Assembly (NCBI GenBank): GCA_003648225.1
Contig: QMOL01000107.1
Location: forward strand, 1 to 8,842
Direction: 5' to 3'
DNA from: Chlamydiota bacterium
Lineage (GTDB): Bacteria; Auribacterota; UBA3054; B51-G9
Length of the DNA: 8,842 nucleotides
Part shown: positions 1 to 6,007 of the stretch, piece by piece
Layout of the letters: the number at the start of each line of letters is the position of its first letter
Numbering within the stretch: the stretch's first letter is position 1
Notes under the pieces: model-generated
What the model was told of the DNA's origin: nothing
Database searches by the model: none
Seen by the model: the letters and a program-made list of their open reading frames with translations, nothing else
Translations under genes and position numbers: made by a program

Positions 1-1
1 A

Positions 2-742
2 AGCAGAATGAAATTGCTCGGCGCTAAAGTTATTCCGGTAACTCATGGATTGAAAACGCTGAAGGAAGCCGTTGATTCCGCTTTCGAAGCATACCTCAAA
101 GATTATAAAAATTCAATCTATTGTATTGGATCTGTCGTCGGGCCGCATCCATTTCCCATGATGGTACGCGACTTTCAGAAAATTGTCGGAATCGAAGCCC
201 GTGAACAATTCTTTGATTTAACTGGGGAATTGCCGGATGTCGTTTGCGCCTGCGTTGGCGGTGGGTCGAATGCGATAGGTATTTTTTCAGCTTTCCTAAA
301 TGACCCTTGTGAATTAATCGGAGTTGAACCTCTTGGTACAGGTGAAGCAATGGGTGAAAATGCCGCAACGATGTCTTATGGTCGCGAGGGTATTATTCAC
401 GGCTTTAAATGTTATCTCCTGCAAAATGATGACGGTTCGCCGGCTCCGGTTTATTCCTGCGCGAGCGGACTTGATTATCCGGGTGTAGGTCCTGAACATT
501 GTTACCTTAAAGATGAAGGCAGAGTGAAATATGTAACTTGTTTAGATAAAGATTGTAGCGATGCATTCTTTAAATTAACTCGTTCAGAAGGAATTATTCC
601 CGCTATTGAAAGCGCGCATGCAGTTGCTCACGCTCTTGTTAAAGCCCGTGAAATGGAAACAGGAACGATTCTCGTAAATCTCAGCGGAAGAGGAGATAAA
701 GATTTGGATTATGTTCTTGAGAACTGGGGTGAAGGAAGTTGA
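2..742 (+). CDS. trpB: Tryptophan synthase beta chain, C-terminal part (5' end outside the window)
   Basis: TrpB condenses indole with serine to give tryptophan, using pyridoxal phosphate (PLP), in the cytoplasmic alpha2-beta2 complex. The frame is open from base 2 (S-R-M-K-L-L-G-A), and the Met at base 8 is the internal Met of the family's 'RMKLLGA' stretch, not a start. Numbering from that Met, visible marks are GSVVGPHPFP (41-50), the PLP phosphate-binding GGGSNA (84-89), GIIPAIESAHA with the cofactor-facing Glu at 201, and SGRGDKD (226-232), whose Ser contacts the PLP ring nitrogen. The spacing matches enterobacterial TrpB. Roughly 150 N-terminal residues, including the Schiff-base lysine, are missing, so activity cannot be judged fully. 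No trpA follows, so trpB ends its transcription unit here or is not in a classical trpBA pair. Confidence 0.97.
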   Translation, partial: SRMKLLGAKVIPVTHGLKTLKEAVDSAFEAYLKDYKNSIYCIGSVVGPHPFPMMVRDFQKIVGIEAREQFFDLTGELPDVVCACVGGGSNAIGIFSAFLNDPCELIGVEPLGTGEAMGENAATMSYGREGIIHGFKCYLLQNDDGSPAPVYSCASGLDYPGVGPEHCYLKDEGRVKYVTCLDKDCSDAFFKLTRSEGIIPAIESAHAVAHALVKAREMETGTILVNLSGRGDKDLDYVLENWGEGS

Positions 743-745
743 ATT

Positions 746-865
746 AATTATGAATTATGAATGGTGAATGATGAATTAATGATAAATACGATGAAATTTT
801 TAATATGTAAAATTTGCTTGCAAATTTCACCTTAATTCAACATTTAACATTCATCATTTATAATT
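746..865. repeat. AT-rich imperfect inverted repeat, 34-bp arms, just after trpB
   Basis: Arms 746-779 and 832-865 are reverse complements at 29 of 34 positions by hand alignment. A smaller perfect hairpin lies between them at 810-827 (aaatttg / caaattt around cttg). A second inner pairing, gatgaaattt with aaatttcacc, is also possible. Both arms are built from degenerate gaat/gatga units. The element begins 4 bp after the trpB stop. No T-run follows, so it is not a canonical intrinsic terminator. It could be a small non-autonomous element or an mRNA 3'-end structure. Confidence 0.6.
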
Positions 866-884
866 GCAACATTACGAATTATAG

Positions 885-909
885 CCCATAACTCCCATAA
901 CTCCCATAA
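885..909. repeat. Tandem repeat, 9-bp unit cccataact, about 2.8 copies
   Basis: Two exact copies of cccataact (885-893 and 894-902) are followed by a partial cccataa (903-909). It lies in the trpB-phosphodiesterase spacer and has no visible regulatory role. It is probably a simple-sequence expansion. Confidence 0.8.
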
Positions 910-937
910 AAAACTAAAAAGCAAACGCACGGACTAT

Positions 938-969
938 AAATTGAAATTCGCGATAGCTAATTTCAATTT
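938..969. repeat. Long perfect hairpin in the spacer upstream of the phosphodiesterase gene
   Basis: Arms aaattgaaatt (938-948) and aatttcaattt (959-969) are perfect 11-bp complements. The stem continues with one mismatch and two G-C pairs to a GATA loop at 952-955. No U-tract follows. It lies 65 bp before the next start codon and could sit in that gene's leader. I found no convincing promoter in this spacer. Confidence 0.6.
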
Positions 970-994
970 CCTCCAAGTGCCTGCAATTTAATCA

Positions 995-1010
995 CCCGGT
1001 ATACGCCGGG
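995..1010. repeat. Small GC-rich hairpin (cccgg/ccggg) upstream of the phosphodiesterase gene
   Basis: A 5-bp GC stem closes a 6-nt loop (tatacg). It is followed at once by gcgctaacgc, which can form another small stem. It ends 24 bp before the start codon, so it would affect translation initiation if transcribed. It may also be a degenerate REP-type repeat. Confidence 0.4.
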
Positions 1011-1034
1011 CGCTAACGCGGAATCGGCACGATA

Positions 1035-2663
1035 ATGAATAAACTCGTAGTATTAGGAATGGACGGCGCAACATGGAATGTTCTGACTCCGCTTATTGAG
1101 CAGAACAAACTGCCAAATTTGAAAAAATTACGCGGAAAATCCGCGTGGGCGGATTTGGATAGTACCGTTCCACCACTTACTCCGCCGGCTTGGACTTCAG
1201 CTTTTACCGGAAAAAATCCCGGCAAACATAATGTTTTCGATTTTGCTAAGTCGTCACGGGAAGATTATGAACTTCACCTCACAAGCCGGCTCGACAGAAA
1301 AACACGTGCCGTTTGGAATGCCGTGAGCGAGGCGGGGGGCAAAGTTGTTTTGATGAATGTCGCGCATACGTTTCCGCCTGAGAAAGTTAATGGAGTTGTT
1401 ATCAGCGGATTTGGGACACCGGAAAGCGAGTGTGATTACACTTATCCGCCTGAGTTAAAGCAGGAGATTTTGAAAAAGCACCCTGATTTTAAGCCCGGAA
1501 TTCCAACAAGTTTTATTGCCAACAATGACACAGCGGAATTTCTGAAAGTTCTTGACTCGCACACCAAAACTAATTTTCAGGTTTTTAAAGAACTTTACAA
1601 GGAAAATACGCCTGAACTCGGAATTTATGTTTTTGATGAGATGGATAGACTGATGCATTTTTTCTGGCATTGTTTTGATGAAAAACATCCGCGTTATGAA
1701 AAAACGGACTTTACTGAAAAATTCATAAATCATTTTCAACTCGTTGATAAGTTAATAGGGGAGTTCCTCGAGAAATTACCCGATGATGTCCATGTAATGA
1801 GCTTTTCAGACCATGGATTCGGTCCTGTTCATTCCGATATTTATCTTAATAATTATCTTCTCGAAAAAGGGTATATCACTTTGAAAGAAGGTGCGAAAGC
1901 GGAGATTAAAGTTACAACTTCCGTGAAAATCAAATCCGTTATAGTTAAATTTCTCGAAAAAATCGGCCTCTGGAAATTTTACCGCGATTACAGATTGAAA
2001 ACTATTCCGGTCGGTACTGTCTGGTTTCTTAAAAATATCGACTGGACAAAAACTAAAGCCGTTATGGCTTCCATGGCAGGAAAAAGCATTCGACTGAATG
2101 TTTGTAATCGCGACCCGATAGGCGCGGTTAATTCTGATGAAGTAGTATCTGTTATTGAAAGTCTTAAAAAAGATTTGCTGGATTTATGCGACCCTGATAC
2201 CGGAGAAAAAGTCATAACCAAAATTTGGCGCGGAACTGAAGCTTATTCAGGTGAATACGCGATTTACGCGCCCGATGTGATTTTGGAAACCGCATCCGGA
2301 TATTCATTTCATCACGGGTTTAGCGATTCGATAATTAAAGAATCAACTCAGCATGGAAGAATTCGTTCAGGTGACCATGAACAGTTCGGCACTTTTATTT
2401 TATCCGGTGAAGGAATTAAAAGCGGGAAACTGGATGAAGCGGGAATAATGGATATTGCGCCGACAATTTTACACATTATGGGCCTGCCGGTTTCAGATGA
2501 AATGGACGGAAAATTTTTAGAAGAAGCTTTTGAAGAAAAATGGAAAGAAAAGCACCCGCTGAAGATTATCGAAGAAATTGAATGGTCGGCGGAAATATCT
2601 TCAACTTCAGATGATGAAGAAAAACAAATCGCCGAACAGTTAAAAGCGCTTGGCTATTTATAG
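1035..2663 (+). CDS. Type I phosphodiesterase / nucleotide pyrophosphatase-like protein (alkaline phosphatase superfamily)
   Basis: This is a predicted two-metal phosphoester hydrolase of 542 residues; its substrate cannot be read from sequence. Expected ligands of the phosphodiesterase/pyrophosphatase family are present: D10 in GMDGA; the presumed Thr nucleophile T49 in LTPPAWTSAFTGKNPG (48-63); D204 and H208 in DEMDRLMHFFW; D259-H260 in SDHGFGP; and H448 in SGDHEQFG. The sulfatase C/S-x-P-x-R motif is absent, which argues against a sulfatase. There is no signal peptide or membrane segment, so it is probably cytoplasmic. The C-terminus is charged and ends LKALGYL, a tail I recall from related proteins. 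The ATG fits the family's N-terminus (MNKLVVLGMDG), but no good Shine-Dalgarno precedes it, only a weak gga about 12 nt upstream. It stands alone between two repeat-rich spacers. Confidence 0.88.
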   Translation: MNKLVVLGMDGATWNVLTPLIEQNKLPNLKKLRGKSAWADLDSTVPPLTPPAWTSAFTGKNPGKHNVFDFAKSSREDYELHLTSRLDRKTRAVWNAVSEAGGKVVLMNVAHTFPPEKVNGVVISGFGTPESECDYTYPPELKQEILKKHPDFKPGIPTSFIANNDTAEFLKVLDSHTKTNFQVFKELYKENTPELGIYVFDEMDRLMHFFWHCFDEKHPRYEKTDFTEKFINHFQLVDKLIGEFLEKLPDDVHVMSFSDHGFGPVHSDIYLNNYLLEKGYITLKEGAKAEIKVTTSVKIKSVIVKFLEKIGLWKFYRDYRLKTIPVGTVWFLKNIDWTKTKAVMASMAGKSIRLNVCNRDPIGAVNSDEVVSVIESLKKDLLDLCDPDTGEKVITKIWRGTEAYSGEYAIYAPDVILETASGYSFHHGFSDSIIKESTQHGRIRSGDHEQFGTFILSGEGIKSGKLDEAGIMDIAPTILHIMGLPVSDEMDGKFLEEAFEEKWKEKHPLKIIEEIEWSAEISSTSDDEEKQIAEQLKALGYL

Positions 2664-2667
2664 TAGT

Positions 2668-2684
2668 GCAAGCTTCCAGCTTGC
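2668..2684. repeat. Perfect 7-bp hairpin immediately after the phosphodiesterase stop
   Basis: Arms gcaagct and agcttgc close a 3-nt loop (tcc) beginning 5 bp after the stop codon. No U-run follows, so it is a weak terminator candidate. It may instead stabilise the mRNA 3' end or be a dispersed palindromic repeat. Confidence 0.55.
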
Positions 2685-2695
2685 TGTTCAATCGA

Positions 2696-2804
2696 CAACT
2701 TGTCCCGAGAGCGAAGCTGCTCGTGGAAAAAATGTCGATTGAGCATCTAAAACTTGAAAATTGGATGTTCCGTCCGCGAGCGCCTATGGCCTCGGGATAA
2801 GTTG
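2696..2804. repeat. Pair of inverted REP-like hairpins (REPIN/BIME-like element), family A
   Basis: Copy 1 (2696-2727, plus) and copy 2 (2773-2804, minus) match at about 24 of 32 positions in inverted orientation. Each reads caacttRtcccgag, a 9-nt mini-hairpin, then gctcgYgga. The mini-hairpins are agc-gaa-gct in copy 1 and gcc-ata-ggc in copy 2. Four of the differences are two compensatory pairs, so the fold is kept. The copies also pair with each other: 14 bp at the base (2696-2709 with 2791-2804, one G-U) and 8 bp inside (2719-2726 with 2774-2781, one G-U). The spacer adds an interior stem, 2741-2750 with 2761-2770, that includes wobbles. A competing 10-bp stem, tcaatcgaca (2688-2697) with tgtcgattga (2733-2742), is also possible. 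No transposase is nearby. Confidence 0.7.
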
Positions 2805-2907
2805 TTGGATATTGGATATTTTTATGGAGTGCAGTCTAATGAAATAATTCTCCTTTGGCGGATCTTCGACATGCGTATTGTCGCACGATCATAAAGACGC
2901 GATAGCG

Positions 2908-2944
2908 GCATTTACTGCGTGTCCCGACCTTCGGGAGAAAATGC
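2908..2944. repeat. Two-part hairpin with tcccga/tcggga tip
   Basis: The outer arms gcattt (2908-2913) and aaatgc (2939-2944) enclose a perfect 6-bp tip, tcccga (2922-2927) and tcggga (2931-2936), with loop cct. It shares the word tgtcccga with the inverted REP pair upstream and may be a decayed relative. The rest of the 2664-3122 spacer holds short palindromes and a doubled ttggata (2805-2818), but no plausible gene. Confidence 0.45.
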
Positions 2945-3035
2945 ATTGGATTACTGGATATTCAATAAGTTATTAGGATATACAACTGATTGGGGTCCAA
3001 ATCAGCTACTACAGCCCTGAAATAAACATCGATTG

Positions 3036-3065
3036 CAATCGGCAAAAAATGTCGATTGTTTTTTT
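3036..3065 (+). terminator. Intrinsic terminator upstream of the beta-helix gene
   Basis: Arms caatcggc (3036-3043) and gtcgattg (3051-3058) form eight pairs including one G-U, closing an A-rich 7-nt loop. Seven T residues follow (3059-3065). This is the only clear rho-independent terminator on the plus strand in the window. It would end read-through from the phosphodiesterase gene about 400 nt after its stop. A 12-bp perfect palindrome, cgattgcaatcg (3030-3041), overlaps the left arm and could form a competing structure. Confidence 0.65.
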
Positions 3066-3092
3066 GTGCAAAAGAAAATTAAATAATATAAC
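3064..3092 (+). promoter_or_regulatory. Possible sigma-70 promoter for the beta-helix gene
   Basis: TTGTGC (3064-3069, 3 of 6 to consensus) is separated by 17 bp from TATAAC (3087-3092, 5 of 6). It lies directly after the terminator and gives a leader of about 24 nt. The -35 is poor, so this call rests on spacing and position. Confidence 0.4.
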
Positions 3093-3122
3093 TTACAAAA
3101 TAAAAAAGAAGGAAACTAAAAA

Positions 3123-4829
3123 ATGAAAAACAAACTGAAATTCACTCTCTGCTTTACAATCGTTATCTCGGCTTTATATTTATCTGCCGCAACTAAATAT
3201 GTTTCTAAAACAGGAGCAAATGTTCCACCGTATGATTCGTGGGCAAATGCCGCAACAACAATTCAGGCAGCGGTTACCGAATCAGGGGTTGATGACACGA
3301 TTTTAATAGGCGATGGAACATATTATCCTACAAACCAGATTGAAATTATGGGTAACAGAACTGTAATAAGTGAAAATGGTCGCGAAAAAGTTGTTGTTGA
3401 CGGTAGTGCAACAAACAGATGTTTTTATTTATCTGAAAATGCAACTATATCAGGATTAACTATTTCAAACTGCTATACACATAGAGATGGAGGCGCTGTA
3501 TTTCTTGATGATGGTATAGTTAGTAACTGTGTTTTTACGCATAATTCTGCTGATTATTGGGGAGGTGCTTTATCTTTTGGTTCCGGAGGTGTTGTGCAGG
3601 ATTCTGTATTTAATTACAACACACTTAGCAAAGATAAGGGAGGAGCAATTGTTGTTTTTGCCGGTGGGCTTATTCGTGATTGTGAATTTAATTATAATTC
3701 AAGTACAAATTATGGCGGAGCAATTTACTGTTATCAAGGAGGAACTGTAGAAAATTGTTCCTTTACGCGTAATTCTGTTAACTCTTCAAAAGGCGGAGCG
3801 GTTTCTTGTTATAAAGGAGGTGGAATTTCTAACTGTACTTTTGATTTGAATTATTCATCTTCGTACGGCGGAGCGGCTTACTGTTATAAAGGCGGAGAAT
3901 TTATTAGTTGTACCTTTAACACAAATTATTCTCTTGGAAACGGTGGTGCGGCTTATCTTAATGGTGGCGGCATATTAACCAACTGTACAATTAATAAAAG
4001 TTCTGCAGCGGGTTTGGGTGGAGGTGTTTATTGTGTTGATGACGGTTATTTACAAAATTGCACGCTTTATGATAATTATTCTGATGAACATGGCGGTGGA
4101 ATTTTCATTGCAGGCGGGACAGTAGATAATTGTGATATTATTGATAATGATTCCGCGGGATATGCAGCCGGAATTTACTGTAAAGATGACAGCATTATTC
4201 AAGATTGTTTAATAGCGGAAAACTGGGCGGTCGAAAATGCCGGTGGAGTTTATATTGAAACTTCATGTACTTTCAGAAGAAATACAATAAGTAATAATTT
4301 TGCAGAAAACGGTGGCGGAATTATGTTAAATATTAATACACTCGCAGAAAATTGTCTTATTAATGCTAATCGCGCGACACAACATGGTGGCGGAGCTTAT
4401 AATCATGGCGCTACACTCCAAAATTGTACAATCGCAAATAATGAATCCGGTTGGAGCGGCGGTGGAGTTTATTCTTATACCGGTATAGTTGTGAATTGTA
4501 TTTTATGGAATAATAACAAAGAAGATTATTTTAATACCGGAAGTGAAATCCTTTATAGCTGTATTGATGGATGGACAAATATTCAAAATGGAATTATTAC
4601 TAATGACCCTGCTTTTTATTCTGAAACATCCTTTAAATTGTTAGACGGGTCTCCCTGCTTAAATTCAGGAACTGTTTTGTCGGGAATGTCTTTTCAGAAA
4701 GATTTGGACGGTAATCCACGCGTAGTTGACGGAAAAGTTGATATGGGATGTTATCAGGGAGCGATACCTGAACCGGTTCTGTTTATTAATTTTTGTTTAT
4801 TATTTCTTCTTTATTATAGGAAGAAATAA
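3123..4829 (+). CDS. Secreted right-handed beta-helix repeat protein with choice-of-anchor-Q-like end and PEP-CTERM-like tail
   Basis: This is a predicted surface or exported structural protein of 568 residues. Residues 1-23 form a signal peptide (KNKLK, hydrophobic core, LSAAT cleavage area). Residues 25-95 resemble the opening of many PVC-group beta-helix proteins (TTIQAAV, GDGTYYPT). From about 123 to 446 I count fourteen GGA/GGG-[VIAL]-Y-type turns at close to 25-residue spacing (about 123, 147, 173, 198, 224, 249, 274, 299, 324, 349, 374, 397, 422, 446), most with NC-[TSVI]-[FI] rungs. This is the classic pattern of stacked parallel beta-helix coils. The C-terminus has DPAF...GSPCLNSG...DLDGNPRVVDGKVDMGCYQ, like choice-of-anchor-Q domains, then IPEP (548-551), a 14-residue hydrophobic run and RKK. 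That tail suggests exosortase-dependent sorting. No catalytic motif is visible. AAGGA (3109-3113) sits 9 nt before the ATG. Chlamydial-Pmp-type autotransport is unlikely because no C-terminal barrel is present. Confidence 0.88.
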   Translation: MKNKLKFTLCFTIVISALYLSAATKYVSKTGANVPPYDSWANAATTIQAAVTESGVDDTILIGDGTYYPTNQIEIMGNRTVISENGREKVVVDGSATNRCFYLSENATISGLTISNCYTHRDGGAVFLDDGIVSNCVFTHNSADYWGGALSFGSGGVVQDSVFNYNTLSKDKGGAIVVFAGGLIRDCEFNYNSSTNYGGAIYCYQGGTVENCSFTRNSVNSSKGGAVSCYKGGGISNCTFDLNYSSSYGGAAYCYKGGEFISCTFNTNYSLGNGGAAYLNGGGILTNCTINKSSAAGLGGGVYCVDDGYLQNCTLYDNYSDEHGGGIFIAGGTVDNCDIIDNDSAGYAAGIYCKDDSIIQDCLIAENWAVENAGGVYIETSCTFRRNTISNNFAENGGGIMLNINTLAENCLINANRATQHGGGAYNHGATLQNCTIANNESGWSGGGVYSYTGIVVNCILWNNNKEDYFNTGSEILYSCIDGWTNIQNGIITNDPAFYSETSFKLLDGSPCLNSGTVLSGMSFQKDLDGNPRVVDGKVDMGCYQGAIPEPVLFINFCLLFLLYYRKK

Positions 4830-4884
4830 CACCATTTTTAGCTTGAATATTCCATTAGTTTTACTTTTAAGTAGTTTTTAAAGG

Positions 4885-4900
4885 ACCCCTAATTAGGGGT
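4885..4900. repeat. Perfect 16-bp palindrome acccctaa/ttaggggt
   Basis: The sequence is perfectly self-complementary and lies 55 bp after the beta-helix stop, in the convergent spacer. No strong U-tract follows on either strand. The core ccctaattag recurs at 5172-5181 near the truA end, so both convergent gene ends carry the same 10-mer. It could be a protein-binding site or an end-of-gene structure. Confidence 0.55.
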
Positions 4901-4944
4901 TACTCGAAAAGGGATATTGAAGGATAAATATAGATCCAAATTTT

Positions 4945-5042
4945 GGAGGGACGCTGTCCCCAGCGTCCTAACCATTGGAAAACCTGATAATCCAAAGTCG
5001 GTTATTTGTGGCACAATAGGTCGCCGGGGACGGCGACCCTCC
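4945..5042. repeat. Pair of inverted 25-bp REP-like hairpins (REPIN/BIME-like element), family B
   Basis: Copy 1 (4945-4969, plus) and copy 2 (5018-5042, minus) are identical at 21 of 25 positions. Each forms an 8-bp stem with a 4-nt loop: ggacgctg-tccc-cagcgtcc at 4949-4968, and ggtcgccg-ggga-cggcgacc at 5019-5038. The four differences are two compensatory pairs (A-T to T-A, and T-A to C-G), so both hairpins stay perfect. Both copies keep the same flanking ggaggg on their own strand. The 48-bp spacer is unrelated to the arms. The element lies between convergent genes. The rest of the 4830-5210 spacer holds a weak gcaaaa/ttttgc hairpin (5085-5100), TCGACA motifs and no gene. Confidence 0.75.
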
Positions 5043-5175
5043 AGCGATATTCTTGTGATTCGGGGAAAATAACGGGTTTTTTAAGCAAAATATTTTTTGC
5101 CTGGATTTTCATTCGACATAAAACATGAGTTGTAATCGACAATTAATGTCGTTTGACCCTTTCCGAGTAAGCCCT

Positions 5176-5202
5176 AATTAGTGTAATTTCTGAAATTCGT
5201 GT
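5176..5202. repeat. Degenerate tandem repeat, 9-bp unit aattNgtgt, three copies
   Basis: The units aattagtgt, aatttctga and aattcgtgt lie head to tail just beyond the truA stop. The middle portion, aatttctgaaatt (5185-5197), is also a small dyad. No function is evident. Confidence 0.5.
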
Positions 5203-5210
5203 AGCTGCTT

Positions 5211-5948
5211 TTAATAATAAACTTCTATTAGTGTTAAGCCTTTAGCGGGAGCAACGTCAGTTTTTCTGTGTTCATTTTTTTCTGACAGTATTTCAGGTAT
5301 TTCTTCCGGCAGAATTTTGCTGTTCCCTGCGGCGACTAATAATCCCACTATTGAGCGAATGAGTTTATACATAAAACTTTTACCGAAAACATCAATAATT
5401 AAATCATCATTATTTCGGGATATTTCTATTTTAGAAATTTCGCGAACGGTTTCTACGTCTGGTTTTCCGCAATTGATTTCCAGGCCTTTAAAATCAACAT
5501 TTCCAACAAGAAATTTCGACGCCGAAATCATTTTTCCAATATCAAGATTATGCCGGTACCACCAATGATATCGTCTTGTCAGTGGATCATCAATCTTGCT
5601 TAACCGGATTACGTAACGGTAATGCTTGCCTTTTGACAGATGCGTACTGTGGAAGTTTTCAGGAACTTCTTCGGTAGATTTAACAACTACATCATCAGAA
5701 AGAACACCGTTTAACGCGTGAAGAAGTTTTGAGGGTTCAATAGGATTATCGGTAGAGAAATCAGCAGTTTGTCCTAAAGCGTGAACTCCTGTATCGGTCC
5801 TGCTTGCGGCAGTAACAGAAATTTCATGGCGAAGGATTTTTTCTGCTGCGGATTTTAGTTCGCCTGCAACAGTTCTGATTTCAGGTTGGATTTGCCAGCC
5901 GTGGAAGTCAGTTCCGTCATAAGCAACAATCAGTTTAAATTTCTTCAT
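5211..5948 (-). CDS. truA: tRNA pseudouridine(38-40) synthase TruA
   Basis: TruA isomerises uridines 38-40 in the anticodon stem-loop of many tRNAs to pseudouridine in the cytoplasm. The 245-residue protein is of normal length for the family. Visible marks are AYDGTDFHGWQIQP (9-22); the catalytic loop SRTDTGVHALGQ (49-60) with catalytic Asp at 52 and Arg at 50; and HYRY (109-112) with Tyr 110. R50/D52/Y110 correspond to E. coli R58/D60/Y118 by a constant offset. The C-terminal half has FMYKLIRSIVGLLVAAG (192-208) and APAKGLTLIEVYY at the end. The loop reads ASRTD rather than the commoner GRTD, a mild variation. The ATG is preceded only by a weak gga inside an 8-bp tandem repeat, not a good Shine-Dalgarno. 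It lies 59 bp downstream of the membrane-protein gene on the same strand, so it may be co-transcribed with it. Confidence 0.96.
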   Translation of the reverse strand: MKKFKLIVAYDGTDFHGWQIQPEIRTVAGELKSAAEKILRHEISVTAASRTDTGVHALGQTADFSTDNPIEPSKLLHALNGVLSDDVVVKSTEEVPENFHSTHLSKGKHYRYVIRLSKIDDPLTRRYHWWYRHNLDIGKMISASKFLVGNVDFKGLEINCGKPDVETVREISKIEISRNNDDLIIDVFGKSFMYKLIRSIVGLLVAAGNSKILPEEIPEILSEKNEHRKTDVAPAKGLTLIEVYY

Positions 5949-5970
5949 AATCCATTAATCCACTAATCCA
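5949..5970. repeat. Tandem repeat, 8-bp unit aatccAYT, about 2.75 copies, abutting the truA start
   Basis: The copies aatccatt, aatccact and aatcca lie directly against the truA start codon. On the coding strand they read ggattagt-ggattaat-ggatt. The last gga is the only Shine-Dalgarno-like sequence for truA, so copy-number slippage here would alter its ribosome-binding region. Confidence 0.6.
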
Positions 5971-5974
5971 AATT

Positions 5975-5994
5975 CGCGCAGCGGGAGCTGCGCG
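5975..5994. repeat. Perfect 8-bp GC hairpin with GGGA loop between the minus-strand genes
   Basis: cgcgcagc (5975-5982) and gctgcgcg (5987-5994) close the loop ggga. Stem length and loop sequence match the REP-like hairpin at 5019-5038, although the stem bases differ. No T-run follows on the minus strand, so a true terminator is unlikely. It may attenuate or mark a processing point between the membrane-protein gene and truA. Confidence 0.6.
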
Positions 5995-6007
5995 CAACGT
6001 TCCATTC

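Noticed and set aside
96..499. Open frames on the minus strand inside trpB
   Set aside because: The plus frame is unambiguous TrpB with conserved PLP motifs. The opposite frames are low-complexity shadows.
885..909. CRISPR-like or iteron array
   Set aside because: The units are 9 bp in direct tandem with no spacers, fewer than three copies, and no replication or cas gene is nearby.
1035..2663. Sulfatase assignment for the alkaline-phosphatase-superfamily gene
   Set aside because: No C/S-x-P-x-R formylglycine motif is present. The metal-ligand pattern fits phosphodiesterase/pyrophosphatase enzymes better.
2664..3122. Short protein genes or a riboswitch in the 459-bp spacer
   Set aside because: Open frames are tiny (for example the one beginning near 2824 ends after seven codons). 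The structures are explained by inverted repeats and a terminator; no known riboswitch core was recognised.
3123..4829. Chlamydia-type polymorphic outer membrane autotransporter
   Set aside because: The repeat style is similar, but there is no C-terminal beta-barrel. The protein ends in a PEP-CTERM-like tail.
5085..5100. gcaaaa/ttttgc hairpin as a bidirectional terminator between the convergent genes
   Set aside because: The 6-bp stem is mostly A-T and neither strand has a T-run directly after it. It is recorded only as a weak hairpin.
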